From JBKPNX01 sp046732855 (GTDB taxonomy: Bacteria > Pseudomonadota > Alphaproteobacteria > Geminicoccales > Geminicoccaceae): a stretch of DNA of 23,165 nt. The stretch lies in NCBI GenBank assembly GCA_046732855.1, contig JBKPNX010000202.1, positions 1-23,165 of the forward strand, in the 5' to 3' direction. Numbering within the stretch: the stretch's first letter is position 1; each line of letters starts with the position of its first letter. The position numbers were made by a program, and so were the translations under genes. The notes beneath the pieces are model-generated. The model did not search any database, had not been told where the DNA came from, and saw nothing but the letters and a program-made list of their open reading frames with translations. This document shows, in pieces, positions 7,914 through 16,023 of this stretch.

Positions 7914-9368
7914 TCATCCGTCCTCGATCTGGCCTGGATCGTCGGGGACGGTCTGATCGATGATCATGTCCAGGGCAGCCAGCGCCGCCGCCGCGTCGAG
8001 GATGCCGGCGCCACAGCCGGCAGGCGGATCGCGCGCGAAAGGCTGGGCCGAGTTCACCAAGATCTGGCGGGCCAGGCTGGCATCAACCGGGCAGGCGCGG
8101 CGCTGGCCACGCGCCACCAGCAGCGCTGCAGCGGCGGCCACGAACGGAGCGGCGAAGCTGGTGCCGGTCACTTGGCTGTAGCCGGTCAATCCGCAGCTCA
8201 GCACGCGCTCGCCGGGCGCGCACAGGGCGACATGATCGCCGCGCGTGCTGAAGCCAGTCGGCCGGTGGTCAGTGTCGCAGGCACCGACCGCGATCACGCC
8301 CTCGAAGGCAGCCGGCCAGTAACGCGTCTCGCGGCCATTGTTGCCGCTGGCAGCCACCAGAATGCATCCGCGACCGAGCGCGTAGCGAACCACGTCGGCG
8401 TGCGGCTTGGGCGACGCGCTGGACAGCGCCGAGTCGTCGGTGCCAAAGCTAAGATTGATGACCTTTGCGCCGAGATCGACTGCGAGCTTTACCGCGGCGT
8501 CGAGATCGGCGATCGCGCCGAGCCCCACCGCATTGTCCTTGCCGGGCAGCCTGGCTGCGGCGAGCGCCCGCATCGGGATGATCTGCGCCAGTCCGCCCAG
8601 ACCCGGTGGCATGCCCACGCCCCGCCCGCCGATGATCCCGGCGCAACCCATGCCATGGCCGACGAAGCGGTCCGTTGGATTGGTGTCCAGGCGGGTGTGA
8701 TCGCCCATCAGCTGGATGCCGGGCGCGACGCCGTCATCGTCGATCTGGACCGTGTCGTAGCCCGCGCGCAACTTGCCGGCGGTCTCGGGATGATCGAACG
8801 CCACGCCCGAATCGACCACGCCAACCAGCACCGCCGGGTCGCCAGGCTCGTGGCGTAGCGCCTCGGGCGCGCGAACCAGCGCGCGGGGCGCCAGCGCGTC
8901 GTCGAGCTCCAGATCGGCCGCGCGGTCCACCGACGGCGCTATCTCGAACGGCGTGACCGCGACGTAGTTCGGGCTCGCCGAGGCCACCGTCGAGACCTCC
9001 GCTAACGCCAACGCCAGGGGGCCGACCGGCGTCCCCTCGGGCACGCGCAGGATAAAGCTGCGTGCCAGCCCCGATACCTGTTCGGCCACGTCATAGCCAC
9101 AATGGCGGCGGCCGGGCGAGTCGATCGAGGCTGCGGCGACATGGACGCGCGCCACCTTGGCCCCGCCGGCGAGCTTGCGGACGATCCTATCGACCGGGCC
9201 ACCGTCGATCCGGTCGGCCGCCTCCGCCTGGCCGCTCCGCACGTCGAGCCGCGCCGGAATGTGCTCCGGATCCTCGCCCAGTGCCATCGTGACGAGCACG
9301 TCGCGCGGCAGGCTGTACACCCGGTCACCGGGCGTCGCCCAGGGCATGCCGAGCGCCCGGATCGTCAT
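7914..9368 (-). CDS. Subtilisin-family (S8) serine protease, cytoplasmic-looking
   Basis: A serine endopeptidase of the Peptidase_S8 family (484 residues). The triad is visible: Asp186 in VLVGVVDSGVAFDHP, His238 in VGHGMGCAGIIGG, and Ser404 in VTGTSFAAPFVAAAAALL. The oxyanion Asn is near 343 in VAASGNNGRET. Residues 1-150 form an N-terminal region that may act as an inhibitory propeptide, with PEGTPVGPLALALAEVSTV just before the catalytic domain. No signal peptide or membrane segment is seen, unlike most secreted subtilases. The start is ATG at 9368 inside an ATGA overlap with the preceding gene, with GGAGG seven bases upstream; the longer open frame to 9479 only reads antisense-like Arg/Gly sequence. 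Its position among non-enzymatic paralogues suggests it processes operon products, which is inference. Confidence 0.97.
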   Translation of the reverse strand: MTIRALGMPWATPGDRVYSLPRDVLVTMALGEDPEHIPARLDVRSGQAEAADRIDGGPVDRIVRKLAGGAKVARVHVAAASIDSPGRRHCGYDVAEQVSGLARSFILRVPEGTPVGPLALALAEVSTVASASPNYVAVTPFEIAPSVDRAADLELDDALAPRALVRAPEALRHEPGDPAVLVGVVDSGVAFDHPETAGKLRAGYDTVQIDDDGVAPGIQLMGDHTRLDTNPTDRFVGHGMGCAGIIGGRGVGMPPGLGGLAQIIPMRALAAARLPGKDNAVGLGAIADLDAAVKLAVDLGAKVINLSFGTDDSALSSASPKPHADVVRYALGRGCILVAASGNNGRETRYWPAAFEGVIAVGACDTDHRPTGFSTRGDHVALCAPGERVLSCGLTGYSQVTGTSFAAPFVAAAAALLVARGQRRACPVDASLARQILVNSAQPFARDPPAGCGAGILDAAAALAALDMIIDQTVPDDPGQIEDG

Positions 9369-10177
9369 GGCGCTGCCTCCGCCGGGTCGGGCTTGGCCGC
9401 AGGTGCGAACGGGGTCAGATCGAAGGCCAACGTCGTCGCCGGCCCAGCAGGCGGCACGACCGCCAGCTCGCCGGACCATTGATGGGCACGCGGCGCGAGC
9501 AGCAGCTCGCGGTCGCTGGCGCTGACCACGGCCATGGTCTCGCCGCCGAGCGTCACCCGCGGCTGTCCGCCGCCGAGCAGATTGCGCCCGCGCAGCCGGA
9601 TCAGCGGCGGTCCATCACTCGGGTCGGCCGGCGTCCGCTCGATGGGCGTGACATGTTCGACCAGTGGCGCCGAGGCGCGCTCGAGGGCCGCGCGCAGCCT
9701 GCTGATCGGCAGCCCGGTCACCCGCTGCACGGTCTTGGATCTGCCCTGCGCCTCGATTTCGCGCAGCTGGCCGACGGTGCGCACGCCGATCCATTCGAGC
9801 TGGCGGCGCTCGTCCTCCGACAGGCCCTCCCCGGCCAGCTCCTCGATGCCGCGATCATCGGGATCGTCCGCCAGCGCCGTCGCGTTCTCCTCGATCATCG
9901 GCCGCGTGATCGCCGCGAACACAAGATGGAAGACGCTCGCCTCGGCATCGTTCGCGCTGGCCGGGCGGATGCGGATCTCGCTCCTCGAGAACTCGACGTG
10001 CGCCCGCAGATCGAGCGTGATGTCCTTGATCGCAAAGGTCAGCGGCAAGTTGAGATTGCGCGCCTTGAGCGTCATCGCGGTTTGCGCCTTGTCGAGCTGC
10101 GACTGCACCGCCTGAATGAAATTTTCCAGCGGCAGCGCGGCATCGGCGGGTCCGGCGGCGACGGCGTACGAACTCAT
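9365..10177 (-). CDS. 270-aa protein: DUF2589-like N-terminus, HhH-like segment, IPT/TIG-like end
   Basis: Function unknown. The ATG at 10177 overlaps the stop of the 81-residue gene (ATGA), and its own stop overlaps the S8 start (ATGA). Residues about 16-75 begin with a helix (LENFIQAVQSQLDKAQTAM) followed by strands (LPLTFAIKDITLDLRAHVEF), resembling the plan of DUF2589-type bacterial proteins. Residues about 116-168 look like a helix-hairpin-helix unit (LEWIGVRTVGQLREIEAQG, then LPISRLRAALERA). Residues about 190-255 resemble a small IPT/TIG-like beta domain (PLIRLRGRNLLGGGQPRVTL, then ELAVVPPAGPATTLAFDL). These assignments are by eye and tentative. The long open frame further upstream is Arg-rich out-of-frame reading of the neighbours. 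The tight coupling to the protease suggests an adaptor or substrate-presenting partner (inference). Confidence 0.88.
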   Translation of the reverse strand: MSSYAVAAGPADAALPLENFIQAVQSQLDKAQTAMTLKARNLNLPLTFAIKDITLDLRAHVEFSRSEIRIRPASANDAEASVFHLVFAAITRPMIEENATALADDPDDRGIEELAGEGLSEDERRQLEWIGVRTVGQLREIEAQGRSKTVQRVTGLPISRLRAALERASAPLVEHVTPIERTPADPSDGPPLIRLRGRNLLGGGQPRVTLGGETMAVVSASDRELLLAPRAHQWSGELAVVPPAGPATTLAFDLTPFAPAAKPDPAEAAP

Positions 10178-10419
10178 GGCGTCAGCCCTTCCGTCCAGCG
10201 CACCATCAGGCGGCTCGGCGATCGGTCGAACGAGGTGCGCCTCACGAAGCGCGGCAGCTCGGCGCGCAGCTCCGGGCCTTGCGACGTGCGCGCAATCTCG
10301 ACATCGACCGGCAGGCTCAGCTCCATCGACGTTGCGCGCAGCCCAGGCGGCACGGCCACCCCGAGCACGCCGTCGGCGACGTCGATCAGCAGGTCCGCGA
10401 GGGCGCGGCGCTCGGTCAT
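10174..10419 (-). CDS. Small 81-aa protein, translationally coupled
   Basis: Function unknown. The start ATG at 10419 overlaps the stop of the frame-shifted GINRI copy (ATGA), and its stop overlaps the next start (ATGA). GGGGAT about seven bases upstream may be its ribosome binding site. It begins with a helix (MTERRALADLLIDVADGVLG) followed by predicted strands (MELSLPVDVEIARTSQGPEL, then AELPRFVRRTSF). The helix-then-strand plan resembles the first part of the following 270-residue protein, so it may be a single-domain relative. No signal peptide is seen. The two four-base overlaps are the main reason to accept it as real. Confidence 0.8.
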   Translation of the reverse strand: MTERRALADLLIDVADGVLGVAVPPGLRATSMELSLPVDVEIARTSQGPELRAELPRFVRRTSFDRSPSRLMVRWTEGLTP

Positions 10420-11490
10420 GTCGGCATCCCCGGTGTTGGCGGGCTCGGCGACGTTCCGGCCGCGGGGGTTGGAGACGCTCCGGCCACGGGGGTCGGCGCC
10501 GGCGTAGACGTGACCAACCGCACCGGCGCTGACGGCGGGGCGCTCGGTATCGCCCGTGAATGCCGTTCAAGCAACGTCCGCTGCGCATCGTCGACGAAGC
10601 GGTCGAGCGGCACCGTCTCCGAGGCGAAGTTGATCTTCACCTCGCCGAACAGCTCAGCCTTGAGCTCGCTGTCCGACTGCACATTGACGCCGACCGTCGA
10701 CACCTTGGTCAGGGGCAGCGGCTGGCTCGCCGAGCCGCGCGCGCTCCACAGCTCGCCGCCGGTCTGGGGGTCCTGACCAGCGGCGTAACTGCACTGCCGC
10801 GCGATCCGCAGCGGCTGCCCGGAAGCGCAAGCGCGCCCCGATCGTGCCGTCCTTCACCACGATGCGGTTGATGCCCATCAGCACCATCGTGGCGAGCGTC
10901 TGCAGGCGCGCCTTGGCGACCTTCTCGCGGGCCACCGGCAACACCCGTTCCTCAAGGATCTCGGCGGACAGCTCCTCCCCCGGCAGCCCGTAGTCGGCAA
11001 GCCAGCGGGGGGTGGCGGGCTCCTCATCTTCGCCGCGGGGCACCGGGGCCAGCTGCAGCTCACTGCCAGCATCCACCAGCATGACGTCGCGGGGATGCTG
11101 CTCGACCAGGTAGTCCCGCGCCTGGTTGACCGAGACGTTCTCGTCGGTGAACTGCTCGAGTGGCTTGGCCACCGCCGCGACCAGATCGGCATAGGCCTGC
11201 ATCTGACGAATTGCGGAATCGACCATCGCGTCGAAGGTGCCGTGGATCAGCGATGCGACGAACTTCGGGAAATCCAGCTCGTCCGACAGATTGCCGGCGC
11301 GCCGCCCCAGAGCGTCGGTGGCCGTCTCCTTCTTCGTTGCCGGCTGCGAGCTGCCGGCGAGCGGATCGAAGGCGGGCTGCTGCTGCTCGGGGATCTCGCG
11401 CCCGAACGCGTCGCGTGCCAGGGCGCCGGCGAGGGGGCCGTGGACCCGCCCGGTGGGCGGCGGCGGCGGCGGCATGGGTTGGGCGGGCAT
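10416..11490 (-). pseudogene. GINRI-family protein, copy A, interrupted by one frameshift
   Basis: The first frame runs from ATG 11490 through a Pro-rich start (MPAQPMPPPPPPTGR), the conserved helical block at about 72-135 (FPKFVASLIHGTFDAMVDS, QFTDENVSVNQARDYLVE) and the core at about 193-223 (LMGINRIVVKDGTIGARLRF). It then turns into non-family Arg-rich sequence and stops at 10654. Family-like sequence resumes in another frame (YAAGQDPQTGGELW, then ELFGEVKINFASETVPLDRF) and ends at 10416 with a Pro/Thr/Ala tail. The shift lies near 10785-10800; removing one T between the CAG and TAC codons restores one reading frame. It lacks the N-terminal helical segment of copies B-D. The preserved tail and its coupled overlap with the next gene suggest a recent mutation or a sequence error, not an old pseudogene. 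No slippery heptamer is evident. Confidence 0.8.
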
Positions 11491-11503
11491 CGACCTAGCC
11501 CGC

Positions 11504-14500
11504 TCAGGGGAGGAACGGCGTCTGCAACCAGCGGCCGTGGCGCACATGCGTCCCGTCGCCGAACAGGATGATGTCGATCGCCCCCTTGTGCGGCGGCCCG
11601 ACGGGCCATTGCGTGAAGTCGAAATCAAAACGGATGCGCATGGCGGCGCATGGTTGCCGGGTCATGTCAACCGCCGCCGGCGTGTCGTCGTCGGCCAGAA
11701 GTTGCTGGGGCAGGCCGTTCACCAGGATCGGTGCCGCCGCCCGGTTGTCGTACACGACGTTGTCGTGGCTGATGGTGGCGCGAACCGAGAGGTTCCAGGC
11801 AACGGCGTCATCGAATCCGACGTTCTTGATGTCAATCGGCCCGATCGACGTGCCGTTGTACTGCCAGTCGATGTCGAAATCAGCGCTGCAGTCGGAGATT
11901 ACGCCACGCTCCCAGTCGCGAATCCGAATCGTTGGCGCGTTGCGATAAGGCTGGGGATCCGCCGGCGGCGTATCGTTGGGATGCTTGGGCCCCGTAAAAC
12001 TGTCGAGCTGCCACTTGACGTCCCCGGGGCCCAGGAGGCGGCCGACCACGATCTCGCCCACCTTCTTCAGCGTGTCGAGTGCGCGGGCCGGTGCGCGCGG
12101 CTGGCCGAGCGACAGCGTATCGGCCTGAACCCAGTGACTGGCGATCTCGTAGCTGCCATCTCCGTAGAGATGGAGATCGGTGATCGCGATGTGGTCCGAG
12201 CCAATGACTCGGGTGAAATGGTAGTGGAATCGGATCCGCAGCGCTGCGCATCCGCTCGGTTCATAGAGGATGTTGTCGTCCATGATCTGGGCACTGACGC
12301 GCAGCGACCAGCCTACGGCATCATTCGTGCCGATGTTGCTGATCCGCACGTTCCCGAGCGATAGGCCGTTGTATTGCCAGTCGATCGAGAACCAGGCGCT
12401 GATGTCCTCGACCAGCCCGCCCGACACCGGCCACTGATCAAGCCGGATCGTCGGCGCATCGCGGTAGGGCGCGGGGTTGGCCGGGACGACGTCATTCGGA
12501 TGCTTGCGCTCGCGGAACTGGTTGAGTTCCCAGCTCACGTCACCTGCGCTGTCGCGTATGGTCTCAAGCAGGAAGCCGCCGATCGCGACCGCGGCCTCGC
12601 CGCCGCTCATCGCCCGTGCCCGAGGAGGCGGCGGCGCGGGCAGCCGAACGTCGCCGTCGGCGGCATCGTCGGCGCCGTGCTCCGACATGGCATAGCCGGG
12701 CGGCGGCGACGGTCCTCGGTTGGGCTGGCGGAGGCCGACATCCCCCGTATGCAGGATCTGCAGCGTGACGTTCGGGAACTCGGCGGCCTGCTCGTAGGAC
12801 CGCATGAAGTCCTCGAAGCGCATGATGTAGCGGCTGCCCGTCGTGTGGGTGCTCAGCGCTGGTCCCGGAGCTCCGGGGCTGCCGACCACCCTGTCCCAGG
12901 GATCGGCGATGCGCACGAAGGTATCGACCCCGTCGCTATACATGCCGGTAACGACCACGACGTGCGGCTGCGGCCGTGCCGCGCCAACCCAGAGCGGTCC
13001 CTTGCTGGCGAGCAGACTGCGGAAGCCGTCGACCGTGTAGCAAGCCGGCAGCTCGAAACTCAGCCCCATTTCCTTGGCGAAGGCCTCGGTCTGCGGCAGG
13101 TCAAGGCCGTGGCTGCCGGTGCGGCCGCAGATCTCGCGGATCGCCTCGGGCGACAGGCTCATCCGGTCGCGCCACCCGATGATCATCGCGGCAGCCGCTG
13201 CCCAGCACCCCATGTCGTCCGACTGCGGCACGAGCTCCACCTCGTCCCAGTTGAGGGTGAAGCTCTCGCCCGCCAGTCCGCGCGCGGTCGGCCGCCTGCG
13301 CGGACTGTAGCTCTGCGCATAGCCCGGCGGCGTCGCTTCCCCGGTGTTCGGGACCCGCCCGGCGGTGCCGCCACCGTGCAGGATGCGGCTATTAAGCGGC
13401 GAGCTGGTCGCGAGCTGCTCGTACGCGGTCGCGAAATCGTCCCAGCGCATGATGTAGCGGCTGCCGGTGGCGTCCGTCGATGCATAGTGTCCTGGCCCCC
13501 CCGGCATCCCCACCGCCCGATCCCAGGGGTCGCTGATCCGAACAAAGGTCTCGGGGCCGTCGGAATACATTCCGGTGACGAGCACCGCGTGCCGGTTCGG
13601 CGGCGTGCCCTCGCTGACCCACAGCGGCCCGTAGTCGGCGAGCAGGCCGCGGAAGGCATCTGCCGAGTAGCAGGCGGCAGGGACCGGCACCAAGCCGATC
13701 TCGGCCGCAAATGTCTCGTTGTCGGTGGTGTTGAGGCCGCTGGCCGTCGAGCGGCGGGCGATTTGGGCAACCATCTCGGGCGCGATGCTAACCTGGTCGC
13801 GCCACCCGATCAGCATGGCCGCCGCCGCCGCCCAGCAGGTGACATCGGGCGGTTGGGCGATCAGCTGGACATCATCCCAGTTCAGCGTGAAATGGGCGCC
13901 GGTTTCCAGCGCCCTCGCGCCGACCGCCGGATGGCTGGCATAGCGGTGGACCCCTCGGCGCCCGTTCGGCGAACTCGCCTTCGCAGCCATGCTCTGCGCC
14001 AAAGCCATGACGCGGGTCGCCCAGCCGCGCTGCGCGGCGAAGTAGAAGTCAACCGGCGAGAAGCCGACGCCGATACCGACGTTCGCGCTGACGCCGACGA
14101 AGTCGCCCTGATCGTTCAGGAGCACCGCGGCGCCGCCGACGACGCCCTCGCCGCCCGCAATGGCAAAGGCGCTGGTCCAGCCGCTGAACTGGTCGATCGC
14201 GCCGTTGACGATGGTCACCGCCAACGTTCCAGAGATCGAGGTGATGAAGCCGATGTCAATCTCGGTGGTGCCATAGATCCCGATGTCGCCATCCTTGCCG
14301 AAAATGATGCCGACGCCGAGCTGGCCGCCGGCTCCGACGCCCGCGCCCACTTGGGGACCGAGGCCAACAGAGCAGCCGAGCGCGTTGGCGGCGGTCTTGA
14401 GGGTGGTCAGCAGGGTGGCGATCGGGCCAACGGCGGCGGAGATGCCGGTCTCGATGGCTATCCGTGCCAGCCTGCCGGGTATGCTCACCGACGGCGGCGT

Positions 14501-15199
14501 GACCGCCACCGGCTGCTCGGCAAGTGCGCGCACCGGCGGGTACGCAAGCCCCTGCGCGGCCGGGGCAGGGGCGTCGGCCGGCGCGCCCGCAGACTTCTCG
14601 TCGGGCATCGGTCCAAAGCCATCATCGTAGGGCGCTGGGGCCGCGGCGGGCGTCGGCGCCTTGCCGTTCGCGGACGTCGCCGCGCCGTTCGGAGCCGCGC
14701 CGTTGGCGACCGGCTCCATACCAGGCGCTGCGATATCGCCCGCCCATTCGAGCTGCGCCTGGCCATTGCCGCCATAGCCGGCAACCCGCTGCTGGCGGTT
14801 TGGCAGGACGCGCACCCGCGCCATGCTGTGGTAGGTAAGCCCCTTAATGCTGATGTAAGGGCTCGCCTCGGTCGGAGTGACGGCGACCTTCATCGCACCG
14901 TCCGCGGCCGCGGTTGCCAGCCCGAAATAGAGCCGTTCGTTGCCGATGAATCGCGCCAGCACCTCGGGCGGCAGGGTGAAGCTGGCTTCGCGGCCAGCGA
15001 ACCGGAGGCCGCCGTTGCCGTGGGTCGAATAGAAGTTGGCTGCCGTGCGGTTCTTCTTGCCCTCGGAGGTGAACAGACCCGGATCGGTGCCGATCGCGAC
15101 TTCGGCCTGCCTCGGGTCGCCATCAGCGCGAATCCTGAAGGCGACCATCGGGAAGCGGTCGGTGACGTCGAGCCGGATGGCTTGGATCTGCGCGGGCAT
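11504..15199 (-). CDS. Double papain-like (AvrRpt2-type) cysteine protease, 1231 aa
   Basis: A multidomain protein. Residues about 1-130 form a strand-rich N-terminal domain, followed by an Ala/Pro linker (about 150-235). A glycine-rich strand segment follows (about 250-400, GLGPQVGAGVGAGGQLGVGI). Two tandem papain-like domains of the AvrRpt2/C70 type come next. The first (about 437-608) has Cys455 in DVTCWAAAAAM, His537 in NRHAVLVTGMYSDG and Asp557 in RISDPWDR. The second (about 646-817) has Cys665 in MGCWAAAAAM, His746 in PHVVVVTGMYSDG and Asp766 in RIADPWDR. Both triads are complete. The C-terminus holds two copies of another strand-rich domain (about 887-1030 and 1058-1228), each with HPND, IDWQYNG and FGDG/YGDG landmarks. 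The start at 15199 has GAGGTGAT about eight bases upstream. No signal peptide is seen. It is the first gene of the operon. Confidence 0.95.
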   Translation of the reverse strand: MPAQIQAIRLDVTDRFPMVAFRIRADGDPRQAEVAIGTDPGLFTSEGKKNRTAANFYSTHGNGGLRFAGREASFTLPPEVLARFIGNERLYFGLATAAADGAMKVAVTPTEASPYISIKGLTYHSMARVRVLPNRQQRVAGYGGNGQAQLEWAGDIAAPGMEPVANGAAPNGAATSANGKAPTPAAAPAPYDDGFGPMPDEKSAGAPADAPAPAAQGLAYPPVRALAEQPVAVTPPSVSIPGRLARIAIETGISAAVGPIATLLTTLKTAANALGCSVGLGPQVGAGVGAGGQLGVGIIFGKDGDIGIYGTTEIDIGFITSISGTLAVTIVNGAIDQFSGWTSAFAIAGGEGVVGGAAVLLNDQGDFVGVSANVGIGVGFSPVDFYFAAQRGWATRVMALAQSMAAKASSPNGRRGVHRYASHPAVGARALETGAHFTLNWDDVQLIAQPPDVTCWAAAAAMLIGWRDQVSIAPEMVAQIARRSTASGLNTTDNETFAAEIGLVPVPAACYSADAFRGLLADYGPLWVSEGTPPNRHAVLVTGMYSDGPETFVRISDPWDRAVGMPGGPGHYASTDATGSRYIMRWDDFATAYEQLATSSPLNSRILHGGGTAGRVPNTGEATPPGYAQSYSPRRRPTARGLAGESFTLNWDEVELVPQSDDMGCWAAAAAMIIGWRDRMSLSPEAIREICGRTGSHGLDLPQTEAFAKEMGLSFELPACYTVDGFRSLLASKGPLWVGAARPQPHVVVVTGMYSDGVDTFVRIADPWDRVVGSPGAPGPALSTHTTGSRYIMRFEDFMRSYEQAAEFPNVTLQILHTGDVGLRQPNRGPSPPPGYAMSEHGADDAADGDVRLPAPPPPRARAMSGGEAAVAIGGFLLETIRDSAGDVSWELNQFRERKHPNDVVPANPAPYRDAPTIRLDQWPVSGGLVEDISAWFSIDWQYNGLSLGNVRISNIGTNDAVGWSLRVSAQIMDDNILYEPSGCAALRIRFHYHFTRVIGSDHIAITDLHLYGDGSYEIASHWVQADTLSLGQPRAPARALDTLKKVGEIVVGRLLGPGDVKWQLDSFTGPKHPNDTPPADPQPYRNAPTIRIRDWERGVISDCSADFDIDWQYNGTSIGPIDIKNVGFDDAVAWNLSVRATISHDNVVYDNRAAAPILVNGLPQQLLADDDTPAAVDMTRQPCAAMRIRFDFDFTQWPVGPPHKGAIDIILFGDGTHVRHGRWLQTPFLP

Positions 15200-15547
15200 G
15201 ACAATCACCTCTCGTGAGGGGAAGCGGGAGGGGCGGCAGCGATGGCTTCGGCGAGCGCGGCCACGGGACGGCATTGGGTGTCGTGCGCTGAAATCAGCGG
15301 CTCATCATCATTAAATTTGCCGGCGATCGTCATCATTGGCATGAACCGAGCAATTCGCCATTCAAGGTAGACTATGTCGCCTGCGTAGCTGGCATCTCCG
15401 CGCGCGACGGATATTCGCCCAACTGGTGATATGCTCTGGATCTACTGTCCAGCTACTGATCATCCTCTGCAGGCGAAGGGCCGCTGCCTATCCATCGCGG
15501 GGATGAGAAAGGATCATCTGAGATCTAATCCGCAGAGCAGTGGAGAT
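15200..15547 (-). promoter_or_regulatory. AT-richer leader upstream of the protease operon
   Basis: There is no gene in these 348 bases. Base composition is clearly lower in GC than the flanking genes, for example around 15305-15370. The operon promoter is expected here because the next minus-strand gene ends at 15548. I see no convincing -35/-10 pair or -24/-12 element. The only structured signal is a pair of direct repeats near the upstream edge. Confidence 0.5.
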
Positions 15548-15551
15548 CTAA
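15520..15551. repeat. Pair of GAGATCTAA direct repeats
   Basis: GAGATCTAA occurs at 15520-15528 and again at 15543-15551, 23 bases apart, about two helical turns. Each contains the palindrome AGATCT. The second copy overlaps the stop codon of the receiver gene. They could be an operator pair for the operon downstream, but chance is not excluded. Confidence 0.4.
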
Positions 15552-15913
15552 ATCTGTTTTCCAGTCGATCCGCCGAGGATCGCGTCAACCAGGGCTGCGG
15601 GCGTGACGTCGATCAGCAGTGTCCGCTGGGGCCGCATCTCGAGCAGCTGGGCGTGACGGCAATCCGTTGTGAAGGCAATCACCTTGGCGGTCGGCGCGAC
15701 GGCGAGGATCGCCAGGGGCATCGTATCGGACTCGTCTGCGCCCAGGCCGATCAGGATGAGTTCCGGCGCCAGCATCCGCAGCCTATCCGCGGTCGCGTCC
15801 TCGCGGTCGAGCCAGGCGACCACGTCGAGCACGACATTGCACGCTACCGCTCGTGTGATGATGTCGCCGAGCATGGGCGACATCGTGATCAGAGCCGTGC
15901 GTATGCTGATCAC
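15548..15913 (-). CDS. Single-domain degenerate response-regulator receiver (121 aa)
   Basis: The length and helix/strand rhythm fit a CheY-like receiver domain without an output domain. The usual phospho-accepting Asp at the end of strand 3 is replaced: the strand reads LILIGLG. The switch Thr is retained (VIAFTTD), but no conserved Lys is seen in strand 5 (RTLLIDVTP). It is therefore probably a pseudo-receiver that signals by protein binding and not by phosphorylation (inference from family knowledge). The start is GTG at 15913, with GAAGGG about eight bases upstream; an ATG ten codons further in is an alternative. It lies between the LuxR-type regulator and the protease operon, in the same direction. 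Confidence 0.8.
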   Translation of the reverse strand: MISIRTALITMSPMLGDIITRAVACNVVLDVVAWLDREDATADRLRMLAPELILIGLGADESDTMPLAILAVAPTAKVIAFTTDCRHAQLLEMRPQRTLLIDVTPAALVDAILGGSTGKQI

Positions 15914-16023
15914 GCCGCAAACCCTTCGCTGTCGATCATGTGTCCACTTTCAGCGAAGGATAGGACGATATGAAATCCACCGCTTGGTGCGAAAAAGGAC
16001 TAGCGATCGGATGGGGTTGCGCT

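Noticed and set aside
10560..11628. Programmed frameshift in GINRI copy A
   Set aside because: No slippery heptamer or clear downstream structure is visible at the switch point; a simple one-base indel or sequence error is more likely.
1..15199. Diversity-generating retroelement or phase-variable cassette set
   Set aside because: There is no reverse transcriptase, no template/variable repeat pair and no invertase; the copies differ by ordinary divergence.
12374..15217. Plus-strand open frame of 947 codons opposite the double protease
   Set aside because: It is the antisense shadow of the protease gene in GC-rich DNA; its product is rich in Arg/Gly/Ala/Val with no motif, while the minus strand carries complete catalytic triads.
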